Shown one piece after another: positions 1 through 6,814 of a stretch of DNA of 7,231 nucleotides. Made by a program: the position numbers and the translations under genes. Positions within the stretch are counted from its first letter, which is position 1, and each line of letters starts with the position of its first letter. The notes beneath the pieces were generated by a model, which was not told the origin of the DNA, made no database searches, and saw nothing but the letters and a program-made list of their open reading frames with translations. The DNA is taken from assembly GCA_030840515.1 (NCBI GenBank), contig JAVEEJ010000227.1, forward strand, positions 1 to 7,231, written 5' to 3'. The DNA comes from Frankiaceae bacterium. GTDB taxonomy: Bacteria > Actinomycetota > Actinomycetes > JAVEEJ01.

Positions 1-287
1 GGCCGGCGCGAGGTGCGGCGCATGAGGACGTCGATGTCCCGGTCGAAGTAGCAGTTGAGCGCGTTCGCGCTGCCCGCCGCGAAGGACCCGCCGACCAACG
101 TCCAGACCATCAACGACACCGACGGCAGGCCGCGCGCAGCCAGCACCATGACGGGCAGGGTCGTCACCAGCAGCAGCTCGATGATGCGGGGCTTCGTCAG
201 CGCGACGTACGCGCGGACCAACGCGCCAACCGGCCTCCGGGGAGCCGGCGCGTCGAGCACGGCGGGACGGCTGGCGACGGTCGTCAT
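1..287 (-). CDS. ctaB: Protoheme IX farnesyltransferase (haem O synthase), N-terminal part, cut by window edge
   Basis: This is the N-terminal 95 codons of a UbiA-family membrane prenyltransferase. The family adds a farnesyl group to haem B, giving haem O for the terminal oxidase. Translating the minus strand from the ATG at 287 gives MTTVASRPAV..., then the family signature LTKPRIIELLLVTTLPVM (about residues 30-47). Next comes the prenyl-diphosphate/Mg-binding motif N-x3-D-x3-D, read as N78, D82 and D86 in NCYFDRDID, followed by LMRRTSRR. Two hydrophobic stretches (about 37-52 and 57-77) fit the first membrane helices. An in-frame TAG lies only four codons upstream, with no other ATG or GTG between, so this start is the only reasonable one. 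No Shine-Dalgarno is visible. The rest of the protein (about 300 aa in the family) lies beyond position 1. Having ctaB divergent from tkt is a common actinobacterial arrangement. Confidence 0.95.
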   Translation of the reverse strand, partial: MTTVASRPAVLDAPAPRRPVGALVRAYVALTKPRIIELLLVTTLPVMVLAARGLPSVSLMVWTLVGGSFAAGSANALNCYFDRDIDVLMRRTSRR

Positions 288-296
288 GGTGGCGCG

Positions 297-302
297 AGCC
301 TA
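297..302 (-). promoter_or_regulatory. Putative -10 element (TAGGCT) of ctaB
   Basis: On the minus strand the hexamer TAGGCT fits the actinobacterial -10 pattern TANNNT and ends 9 nt before the ctaB ATG. Normal spacing from -10 to transcription start would put the first base at the A of the ATG or 2-3 nt ahead of it, so the message would be leaderless or nearly so. That agrees with the missing Shine-Dalgarno. No clear -35 box is seen. Its last base also forms part of the in-frame stop region upstream of the gene. This is inferred from pattern only. Confidence 0.45.
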
Positions 303-338
303 GCGTCCGGCCGCAGCACTACCCCGCTCCCCCATGGG

Positions 339-344
339 TAGGCT
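339..344 (+). promoter_or_regulatory. Putative -10 element (TAGGCT) of the tkt operon
   Basis: TAGGCT is followed by exactly 7 nt (CGCCGCC) and then the GTG at 352. This matches the layout of leaderless actinobacterial promoters, in which the first transcribed base is the first base of the start codon. It would place the alternative ATG at 334 upstream of the transcript. No convincing -35 box is visible about 17 bp upstream. The same hexamer occurs on the opposite strand at 297-302 for ctaB, so the two promoters would share a short upstream region of 36 bp (303-338). Confidence 0.5.
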
Positions 345-351
345 CGCCGCC

Positions 352-2448
352 GTGAGCAGCGCAGGCACCCGCCAGGACCCGGCCGACTACAAGCCCGGCG
401 AGTTCGCCGCGAAGGACATCGACGGGCAGGCCATCAACGTCGCCCGCGCGCTGGCCATGGATGCGGTCGAGCGAGCCAACTCCGGGCACCCCGGCACCCC
501 CATGGCGCTGGCCCCGCTCGCGCACCTGATCTTCCAGGAGTTCCTCCGCCACGACCCCACCACGCCGGACTGGGCGGGTCGCGACCGGTTCGTCCTGTCC
601 GCGGGCCACGCGAGCATGCTGCTCTACGCCCAGCTCTACCTCACGGGCTACGGCCTGTCCCTCGACGACCTCAAGGACTTCCGGCAGTGGGCCTCGCGCA
701 CCCCCGGCCATCCGGAGCACGGACACACCGTCGGCATCGAGACCACCACCGGCCCGCTGGGCCAGGGCTTCGCCACCACCGTGGGCATGGCGATGGCAGC
801 CCGTCGTACTCGCGCCCTCTGGTGCGCTGACGGCAGCAGCGGTGACCTGTTCGACCCGACCTTCTACGTCATCTGCTCCGACGGCGACCTCGAAGAGGGC
901 ATCGCGTCGGAGGCGGCGTCCCTCGCCGGCCACCAGCGGCTGGGCTCCTTGGTCTACGTGTACGACGACAACCACATCTCCATCGAGGGCGACACCGCAG
1001 TCGCCTTCAGCGAGGACGTGCTCAAGCGGTTCGAGGCCTACGGCTGGCACACCCAGCGGGTCGACGACGCCGAGGACCTCCCGGCCATCCGGCGCGCCCT
1101 CACCAAGGCCCGCGACGAGCGCGACCAGCCGTCGATCATCGCCCTGCGAAGCCACATCGGGTTCCCGTCGCCGCACAAGACGGACACCGGTGCCGCGCAC
1201 GGCTCGCCGCTGGGTGCCGACGAGATCAAGCTCGTCAAGACGATCCTCGGGCTCGACCCCGACAAGGACTTCGACGTGCCGGGCGAGGTCTTGCAGCACA
1301 CCCGCAAGGCCGTCGAGCGCGGGCAGGCCATGCGCAAGGAGTGGGAGCAGCGCTACGCGGCCTGGGCTTCGGACCACGCCGACGCCGCGGCGGAGCGGGA
1401 GCGCCAAGTTGCACGCAGGCTGCCGGCCGGCTGGGACGCGAAGCTGCCCACGTTCGAGGCAGGGACGCAGGTGGCGACGCGTACGGCGAGCGGCAAGGTG
1501 CTGGCTGCGCTGGCGCCCGCGCTGCCTGAGCTGTTCGGCGGCTCGGCCGACCTGGCCGGCAGCAACGACACGACGATCCCCGGCGAGGAGTCCTTCCTCC
1601 CTGGCACCCCGACCGGCCGCACCATCCACTGGGGCATCCGCGAGCACGCGATGGGCGCCACCATGAACGGGATGGCGCTGTTCGGCGGCACCCGTCCCTA
1701 TGGCGGCACCTTCCTGGTCTTCAGCGACTACATGCGCGGCTCGGTCCGCCTCGCGGCGCTGATGAAGCTCCCCGTCACGTACGTGTGGACCCACGACTCG
1801 ATCGGGCTGGGCGAGGACGGTCCGACCCACCAGCCGATCGAGCACCTCGCGGCGCTGCGCGCGATCCCCAACCTCGACGTCGTGCGTCCCGCCGACGCGG
1901 CCGAGACCGCCGTCGCGTGGCGCACTGTCCTCGAGCGCGACTCCAACCCGGCCGGCATGATCCTGACCCGTCAGAAGCTGCCCGTCGTCGACCGCGAGAC
2001 CCACGGCGACGTCGAGGGCGTCGCCCGCGGTGGTTACGTGCTGGCCGACGCGGCCTCCGGTATCCCGCAGGTGATCCTGATGGCCACCGGCAGCGAGGTG
2101 TCGATCGCGCTCGCCGCCCGCGACCTGCTCGAGGCCGACGGCGCCCCCACCCGGGTCGTCTCGCTCCCCTGCCTGGAGTGGTTCGCCGAGCAGGACCAGT
2201 CCTACCGCGACACCGTCCTGCTGCCCGCCGTGAAGGCGCGCGTGGCGGTCGAGGCCGCTTCTCCTATGGGCTGGCGCGAGTGGGTCGGTGACTGCGGCGA
2301 GATCCTCGGCATCGACCACTTCGGCGCCAGCGCCCCCTACGAGGTGCTCTACGAGCAGTTCGGCCTCACCCCGGAGCGGGTAGCGGCCGCAGCACACGCC
2401 AGCATCGCCAAGGCGGGGCTCATCGAAGGCGCACCCACTGGCAACTAG
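352..2448 (+). CDS. tkt: Transketolase
   Basis: This thiamine-diphosphate enzyme moves two-carbon ketol units between sugar phosphates in the non-oxidative pentose phosphate pathway, in the cytosol. From the GTG at 352 it is 698 aa, a normal length for actinobacterial Tkt. The N-terminal ThDP domain shows NSGHPG (H46), SAGHAS (H86), TGPLGQG (134-139) and the ThDP/metal motif SDGDLEEG (177 onward) paired with YDDN (N207). The middle domain has HGSPLG (H283), the catalytic glutamate in GIREHAMG (E431) and THDSIGLGEDGPTH (480-493). The C-terminal domain carries VILMATGSEV. All key residues are present. The frame also opens at an ATG at 334, but that start has only pyrimidines upstream and no Shine-Dalgarno. 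The GTG is preferred because of the -10-like TAGGCT 7 nt ahead. It is the first gene of the operon. Confidence 0.97.
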   Translation: MSSAGTRQDPADYKPGEFAAKDIDGQAINVARALAMDAVERANSGHPGTPMALAPLAHLIFQEFLRHDPTTPDWAGRDRFVLSAGHASMLLYAQLYLTGYGLSLDDLKDFRQWASRTPGHPEHGHTVGIETTTGPLGQGFATTVGMAMAARRTRALWCADGSSGDLFDPTFYVICSDGDLEEGIASEAASLAGHQRLGSLVYVYDDNHISIEGDTAVAFSEDVLKRFEAYGWHTQRVDDAEDLPAIRRALTKARDERDQPSIIALRSHIGFPSPHKTDTGAAHGSPLGADEIKLVKTILGLDPDKDFDVPGEVLQHTRKAVERGQAMRKEWEQRYAAWASDHADAAAERERQVARRLPAGWDAKLPTFEAGTQVATRTASGKVLAALAPALPELFGGSADLAGSNDTTIPGEESFLPGTPTGRTIHWGIREHAMGATMNGMALFGGTRPYGGTFLVFSDYMRGSVRLAALMKLPVTYVWTHDSIGLGEDGPTHQPIEHLAALRAIPNLDVVRPADAAETAVAWRTVLERDSNPAGMILTRQKLPVVDRETHGDVEGVARGGYVLADAASGIPQVILMATGSEVSIALAARDLLEADGAPTRVVSLPCLEWFAEQDQSYRDTVLLPAVKARVAVEAASPMGWREWVGDCGEILGIDHFGASAPYEVLYEQFGLTPERVAAAAHASIAKAGLIEGAPTGN

Positions 2449-2464
2449 GTGTCACCCAACCCGC

Positions 2465-2470
2465 AGGAGG
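2465..2470 (+). promoter_or_regulatory. Strong ribosome binding site deciding the tal start
   Basis: AGGAGG lies 5 nt before the GTG at 2476. The match to the 3' end of 16S rRNA and the spacing are close to ideal. It supports the GTG at 2476 rather than the in-frame GTG at 2449, which abuts the tkt stop and has no such site. It is the only textbook Shine-Dalgarno seen in the operon, and it suggests tal is initiated independently of tkt. Confidence 0.85.
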
Positions 2471-2475
2471 AGCTC

Positions 2476-3588
2476 GTGACCGACAGCCTGAAGGCGCTCG
2501 CCGAGGCGGGGGTCGCGATCTGGCTCGACGACCTGAGCCGGGAGCGGCTGGCCACCGGCAACCTCGCCGGCCTGGTGCGGGACAAGGGCGTGGTGGGCGT
2601 CACCACCAACCCCACGATCTTCCAGAAGGCCATGGCCGAGGGCACCGCCTACGACAAGCAGCTCGGTGACCTCGCGGCCCGCGGCGTGGACGTGGGTGAG
2701 GCGGCACGCATGCTGCAGACCTACGACGTCCGGTGGGGATGCGACGTCCTCCGGCCCGTGCACGACGCGACCGGTGGGCTCGACGGGCGCGTCTCGATCG
2801 AGGTCGACCCGCGGCTCGCGCACGACTGCGACCGCACCGTTGCCGAGGCGCGGGGCCTCTGGTGGCTGGTCGACCGGCCCAACCTGTTCATCAAGATCCC
2901 GGCCTCCCTCGAGGGGATCCCGGCCATCGAGCAGGCTCTGGCCGAGGGCATCAGCGTCAACGTCACGCTGATCTTCTCCCTGGAGCGCTACAAGGCGGTC
3001 ATGGAGGCGTTCCTCACCGGACTCGAACGCGCCCGCGCTGGCGGCGAGAACCTGTCCCAGATCGCCAGCGTCGCCTCCTTCTTCGTGAGCCGGGTCGACA
3101 CCGAGGTCGACAAGCGCTTGGAGAAGATCGGCTCTCCGGAGGCGACCGCACTGCGAGGGCAGGCCGCGATCGCCAACGCCCACCTCGCCTACGAGGCCTA
3201 CCTCGAGGTCTTCGGCTCGGACCGATGGAAGGCACTCGAGGCGGAGGGCGCGCGTCCGCAGCGACCGCTGTGGGCCTCGACCGGGGTCAAGGACCCGTCC
3301 TACGACGACACCCGCTACGTCGTGGAGCTCGTGGGGCCGGGCACCGTCAACACCATGCCGGAGCCGACGCTCGACGCGGTGGCCGACCACGGCGTGATCA
3401 GAGGCGACACCATCACGCCGGCCATCCCCGCCGCGCATGAGGTCATGACCAAGCTCGCCGGCGTCGGGATCGACATCGACGACGTGGTCGACGTACTCGA
3501 AGTCGAAGGTGTCGAGAAGTTCGAGACCTCATGGGCCGAGCTGCTCGAGCGGGTCGAGCAGCAGCTGCGCGCGCAGGGCTCGGCATGA
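2476..3588 (+). CDS. tal: Transaldolase
   Basis: Transaldolase transfers a dihydroxyacetone unit from sedoheptulose-7-phosphate to glyceraldehyde-3-phosphate, giving erythrose-4-phosphate and fructose-6-phosphate, through a lysine Schiff base. The protein is 370 aa from the GTG at 2476, typical of the longer actinobacterial and cyanobacterial-type Tal. It begins VTDSLKALAEAGVAIWLDDLSR. Visible active-site elements are D18 (in WLDD), TTNPTIF (N45), VSIEVDPR (E109), the Schiff-base lysine K140 in NLFIKIP, and N162/T164 in NVTLIFS. Downstream, SFFVSRVDTEVDKRL and WASTGVKDPSY are also family blocks. The frame opens earlier at 2449, but the AGGAGG at 2465-2470 fixes the start. It lies 27 bp after tkt, and its stop overlaps the pgi start by 4 bp (ATGA), which implies coupled translation. 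Confidence 0.97.
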   Translation: MTDSLKALAEAGVAIWLDDLSRERLATGNLAGLVRDKGVVGVTTNPTIFQKAMAEGTAYDKQLGDLAARGVDVGEAARMLQTYDVRWGCDVLRPVHDATGGLDGRVSIEVDPRLAHDCDRTVAEARGLWWLVDRPNLFIKIPASLEGIPAIEQALAEGISVNVTLIFSLERYKAVMEAFLTGLERARAGGENLSQIASVASFFVSRVDTEVDKRLEKIGSPEATALRGQAAIANAHLAYEAYLEVFGSDRWKALEAEGARPQRPLWASTGVKDPSYDDTRYVVELVGPGTVNTMPEPTLDAVADHGVIRGDTITPAIPAAHEVMTKLAGVGIDIDDVVDVLEVEGVEKFETSWAELLERVEQQLRAQGSA

Positions 3589-5282
3589 CCGACCGGCTGG
3601 AGAGCGGTGAGGCCTCGCCGGACCTGGCGAACGAGATCGCCGCGCGTACGCCGGAGCTCGAGGTGCGAACGAGCAGCGCCAGCGGCGGTGGGGTCAGCGT
3701 CGAGGTGCACGGCCCTGAGCTGGAGGAGCTGGTCGCCGGTGCGATGACCCGGCTCGTCGGTGACGGAGTGGCGGTCTCGATCGCGCAGCAGGACGCCTCG
3801 GTGTGGGGGCCGGAGGCGGCTCCCGAGGCGGCCGTGCGACTCGGCTGGCTCGACTGCCCCACCACCTCCCGAGCCATGCTCTCCCGACTGGACGCGCTGC
3901 GCGCCGAGATCCTTGGCGCCGGGCTCAACCATGTGGTGCTGGCGGGCATGGGCGGTTCGTCGCTCGCGCCCGAGGTCATCACGCGCACCGCGGGTGTCGA
4001 GCTCACCGTGCTCGACACCACCGATCCGCAGCAGGTGCGCGCCGCCATCGCCGACCGGCTCGATGCCACGGTCCTGGTGGTGTCGTCCAAGTCCGGCGGG
4101 ACGATCGAGACCGACTCCCACCGGCGGGCCTACGAGCAGGCGTTCCGCGACGCGGGCATCGACCCCGCCGAGCGGATCATCGTGGTCACCGACCCTGGCT
4201 CGCCGCTGGAGACCACCGCGACCGAGCTCGGCTACCGCATCGTCCCCGCCGACCCCAACGTCGGCGGCCGCTACAGCGCGCTGACCGCGTTCGGCCTGGT
4301 GCCCTCGGCGCTTGCCGGGGTGGACGTGGACCAGCTGCTCGCTGACGCCGGCGAGGTCGCGGCGACGTTGGGGAAGGCAGGGTCCGACCCAGGCCTGCTG
4401 CTCGGCGCGGCGCTGGGCTCCGCCGCGGTCTCGGGCCGCGACAAGGCCGTGATCGCGGACGTCGGCTCGGGGATCAGCGGCTTCGGTGACTGGGCCGAGC
4501 AGCTCATCGCGGAGTCCACCGGCAAGCGCGGCACCGGGATCCTGCCCGTGGTGGTCGACGGGCCCGAGGACGCCGGCGCGACACCCGCCGTCGACCGCCA
4601 CCTGCTGGCTGTCGGCCCCGCTCCACTCGAGGACGGGACGACCGTCAGCGGCCCGCTGGGCGGGCAGTTCATGGTCTGGGAGTTCGCGACCGCGGTGGCA
4701 GGCCGAGTGCTCGGCATCGACCCGTTCAACCAGCCGAACGTGCAGGAGTCGAAGGACAACACGGCTGCGCTGCTCAAGGAGCACGCCGGTGGCGCGCTGC
4801 CCGAGGGCGACCCGGTCTTCGTCGAGGGGCCGGTGGCGGTTTACGGAGACGCTGCGCTCGTCGGCCGCTCGCTCGCCGAGACGCTGCAGCGACTGCTCGA
4901 CGCCGTACCCGCATCCGGCTACCTGGCCGTCATGGCCTACCTGGACCGGCACGCGGAGGCCGCGGCCGCCGGACTGCGATCCGCTCTCGCGGCGCGCACT
5001 GAGCACGCGGTGACCTTCGGCTGGGCCCCCCGCTTCCTGCACTCGACCGGTCAGTTCCACAAGGGCGGCCCCCAGGTCGGGGCCTTCCTGCAGATCACCG
5101 GTGCGGTCGGGCAGGATCTGGAGATCCCTGGCCGGGACGGGCTGACCTTCGGACGGCTCCAGCTGGCGCAGGCCCTGGGCGACCTGCGGGCCCTCGGGCA
5201 GCGCGGGCGGCCGGTGGTGCGGCTGCACCTGCGAGACCGCGCCGAGGGCGTCGCCGCCGTGCTGGCGGCCGCACGCGGGTGA
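3585..5282 (+). CDS. pgi: Glucose-6-phosphate isomerase (SIS-domain type, like the C-terminal half of Tal-Pgi fusions)
   Basis: It interconverts glucose-6-phosphate and fructose-6-phosphate. The protein is 565 aa from the ATG at 3585. First sugar-isomerase (SIS) domain: VLAGMGGSSLAPE (about 119-130) and the phosphate loop SSKSGGTIE (167-175), then NVGGRYS (225-231). Second half: GGQFMVWEF with the candidate catalytic glutamate E366, NQPNVQESKDNT (about 382-393), and FLHSTGQFHKGGP (about 484-496) with H486, H492 and K493. These blocks differ from the classical Pgi signatures of E. coli or Streptomyces-type enzymes and, from memory, resemble the isomerase part of bifunctional transaldolase/phosphoglucose isomerases. 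The start is supported by the ATGA overlap with tal and an AGGG at 3575-3578; the frame is open further upstream (ATG at 3531), but that would overlap tal by 58 bp. Isomerase function is assigned by motif and context. Confidence 0.88.
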   Translation: MTDRLESGEASPDLANEIAARTPELEVRTSSASGGGVSVEVHGPELEELVAGAMTRLVGDGVAVSIAQQDASVWGPEAAPEAAVRLGWLDCPTTSRAMLSRLDALRAEILGAGLNHVVLAGMGGSSLAPEVITRTAGVELTVLDTTDPQQVRAAIADRLDATVLVVSSKSGGTIETDSHRRAYEQAFRDAGIDPAERIIVVTDPGSPLETTATELGYRIVPADPNVGGRYSALTAFGLVPSALAGVDVDQLLADAGEVAATLGKAGSDPGLLLGAALGSAAVSGRDKAVIADVGSGISGFGDWAEQLIAESTGKRGTGILPVVVDGPEDAGATPAVDRHLLAVGPAPLEDGTTVSGPLGGQFMVWEFATAVAGRVLGIDPFNQPNVQESKDNTAALLKEHAGGALPEGDPVFVEGPVAVYGDAALVGRSLAETLQRLLDAVPASGYLAVMAYLDRHAEAAAAGLRSALAARTEHAVTFGWAPRFLHSTGQFHKGGPQVGAFLQITGAVGQDLEIPGRDGLTFGRLQLAQALGDLRALGQRGRPVVRLHLRDRAEGVAAVLAAARG

Positions 5283-6814
5283 GCCCTGACTCGGTGTCCC
5301 GTAACCCGCTCCGCGACGCCCGCGACCGGCGGCTGCCGCGGGTGCCCGACCCGTGCGCGCTGGTCGTCTTCGGTGTCACCGGTGACCTGGCGCGCAAGAA
5401 GCTCATCCCCGCGGTCTACGACCTCGGCAACCGCGGCCTGCTGCCGCCCGGCTTCGTGCTGCTCGGGTTCGCGCGGCGCGACTGGGGCGACGGTGACTTC
5501 GAAGCCGTAGCGCGCGAGGCGGCGGAGAAGGGCGCGCGCACCGAGTTCCGGCAGGACGTGTGGCAGCGGATCGCCGACTCCATCAAGTTCCTGCCCGGCT
5601 CCTTCGACGACGACGCCGCCTTCGACAAGCTGGCGCAGACGCTGCGCGACCTCGAGGCATCGCACGGCATCGCCGGCAACGCGGCGTTCTACCTGTCGGT
5701 GCCGCCGGCGATGTTCCCCGTGGTGCTCGAGCAGATGAAGCGCACCGGGATGGCCGACAACGACGCGAGCGGCGGCTGGCGCCGCGTCGTGGTCGAGAAG
5801 CCGTTCGGGCACGACCTGGAGTCGGCGCGCGAGCTCAACGCCCTCGTCGACGAGGTCTTCACCCCGGCCGACGTGTTCCGCATCGACCACTACCTCGGCA
5901 AGGAGACGGTGCAGAACCTGATGGCGCTGCGGTTCGCCAACGCGCTGTTCGAGCCGCTGTGGAACAGCCACCAGATCGACTCGGTGCAGATCACCATGGC
6001 CGAGGACGTGGGCATCGGATCGCGGGCCGGCTTCTACGACTCGGCCGGCGCGGCGCGCGACGTGCTGCAGAACCACCTGCTGCAGCTGCTGGCGCTGACC
6101 GCGATGGAGGAGCCGGTCTCCTTCGACGCCGAGTCGATCAGGACCGAGAAGCTCAAGGCGCTGCGCTCCATCGTGCTGCCGAAGGACCTCGGCTCCTATG
6201 CGGTGCGCGGGCAGTACGAGCAGGGCTGGCTCGCCGGTGCGCGTGTCCCCGGCTACCTGGAGGAGAAGGACGTGCCCGCCGGGTCGACCACGGAGACCTA
6301 CGCAGCGGTGCGGCTCGATCTCGACAATCGCCGCTGGGCGGGCGTGCCGTTCTACCTGCGCACCGGCAAGCGGCTGCCCCGGCGGGTCACCGAGATCGCC
6401 GTCGTGTTCAAGCGCCCGCCGCACCTGCCGTTCTCGGCGACCGACACCGAGGAGCTCGGCGCCAACCAGCTCGTCGTACGCGTGCAGCCCGACGAGGGCA
6501 TCACCTTGCGCTTCGGGTCGAAGGTGCCGGGCTCGTCGATGGAGGTGCGCGACGTGTCGATGGACTTCCTCTACGGCGAGGCCTTCACCGAGTCCTCTCC
6601 GGAGGCCTATGAGCGGCTGCTGCTCGACGTACTCCTCGGAGACAAGACGCTCTTCCCCGACCACGAGGAGGTCGAGCTGAGCTGGAAGGTGATCGACCCG
6701 TTGGAGGAGTTCTGGACGGGTACGACGCCCGCGCGCTACCGGGCCGGTGAGTGGGGGCCGCGCGCGGCGGACGAGATGCTCGCGCGCGACGGCCGTCAGT
6801 GGCGGCGGCCATGA
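5279..6814 (+). CDS. zwf: Glucose-6-phosphate 1-dehydrogenase
   Basis: Zwf oxidises glucose-6-phosphate to 6-phosphoglucono-lactone and reduces NADP (or NAD), opening the oxidative pentose phosphate branch. The protein is 511 aa, a usual length. The Rossmann dinucleotide motif GVTGDLA is at 32-38 (VVFGVTGDLARKKL). EKPFG is at 173-177 (K174), and the signature RIDHYLGKE is at 201-209 with substrate-binding H204 and K208. The catalytic histidine is probably H266 in LQNHLLQ, by comparison with the family. YLRTGKRLP (359 onward) is the C-terminal substrate/cofactor region. It starts at a GTG that overlaps the pgi stop as GTGA; there is no good Shine-Dalgarno, so coupling to pgi translation is likely. 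An alternative in-frame GTG at 5294 has no better support. Its stop overlaps opcA by 4 bp, as expected for partners. Cofactor preference cannot be read with confidence. Confidence 0.97.
   Translation: MSPDSVSRNPLRDARDRRLPRVPDPCALVVFGVTGDLARKKLIPAVYDLGNRGLLPPGFVLLGFARRDWGDGDFEAVAREAAEKGARTEFRQDVWQRIADSIKFLPGSFDDDAAFDKLAQTLRDLEASHGIAGNAAFYLSVPPAMFPVVLEQMKRTGMADNDASGGWRRVVVEKPFGHDLESARELNALVDEVFTPADVFRIDHYLGKETVQNLMALRFANALFEPLWNSHQIDSVQITMAEDVGIGSRAGFYDSAGAARDVLQNHLLQLLALTAMEEPVSFDAESIRTEKLKALRSIVLPKDLGSYAVRGQYEQGWLAGARVPGYLEEKDVPAGSTTETYAAVRLDLDNRRWAGVPFYLRTGKRLPRRVTEIAVVFKRPPHLPFSATDTEELGANQLVVRVQPDEGITLRFGSKVPGSSMEVRDVSMDFLYGEAFTESSPEAYERLLLDVLLGDKTLFPDHEEVELSWKVIDPLEEFWTGTTPARYRAGEWGPRAADEMLARDGRQWRRP

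Larger units (their letters stand above)
288..351. promoter_or_regulatory. Divergent ctaB/tkt intergenic promoter region
   Basis: This 64-bp gap separates the ctaB ATG (minus strand) from the preferred tkt GTG (plus strand). It has no Shine-Dalgarno for either gene, a TAGGCT hexamer facing each way, and a C-rich tract (CCCCGCTCCCCC, 322-333). I see no clear -35 boxes, no long inverted repeat that would mark an operator, and no room for a separate leader or riboswitch. Both genes are probably transcribed from here with little or no 5' leader, so regulation would act on initiation rather than through leader RNA. Promoter activity is inferred. Confidence 0.6.

Noticed and set aside
55..303. 82-codon plus-strand open frame opposite ctaB
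   Set aside because: The opposite strand encodes the conserved ctaB N-terminus with the N-x3-D-x3-D motif; this frame has no motif and no ribosome binding site.
308..313. CGGCCG palindrome in the ctaB/tkt intergenic region
   Set aside because: A 6-bp GC palindrome is expected by chance in such DNA, and no longer inverted repeat surrounds it, so no operator is claimed.
319..2397. 692-codon open frame on the minus strand, opposite tkt
   Set aside because: The translation is low-complexity (rich in R, G, A, V, D and L) with no recognisable domain, and it lies fully opposite a well-supported transketolase. Long antisense frames are expected in very GC-rich DNA because stop codons are rare.
2452..3438. 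328-codon open frame on the minus strand, opposite tal
   Set aside because: It lies wholly opposite tal, and the product has no family resemblance.
3531..3584. Upstream extension of pgi to an ATG at 3531
   Set aside because: It would overlap tal by 58 bp and add 18 residues that look like out-of-frame tal (RAARAGRAAAARAG). The ATGA overlap start at 3585, with an AGGG 6 nt upstream, is better.
3315..5228. 637-codon open frame on the minus strand, opposite tal and pgi
   Set aside because: It spans the junction of two real genes and shows only G/R/H/D-rich composition with no motif. It is a shadow of GC-rich codon use.
5560..6612. 350-codon plus-strand open frame inside zwf
   Set aside because: It is out of frame with zwf and its product is almost all R, A, G and P, as expected for a shifted reading of GC-rich coding DNA.
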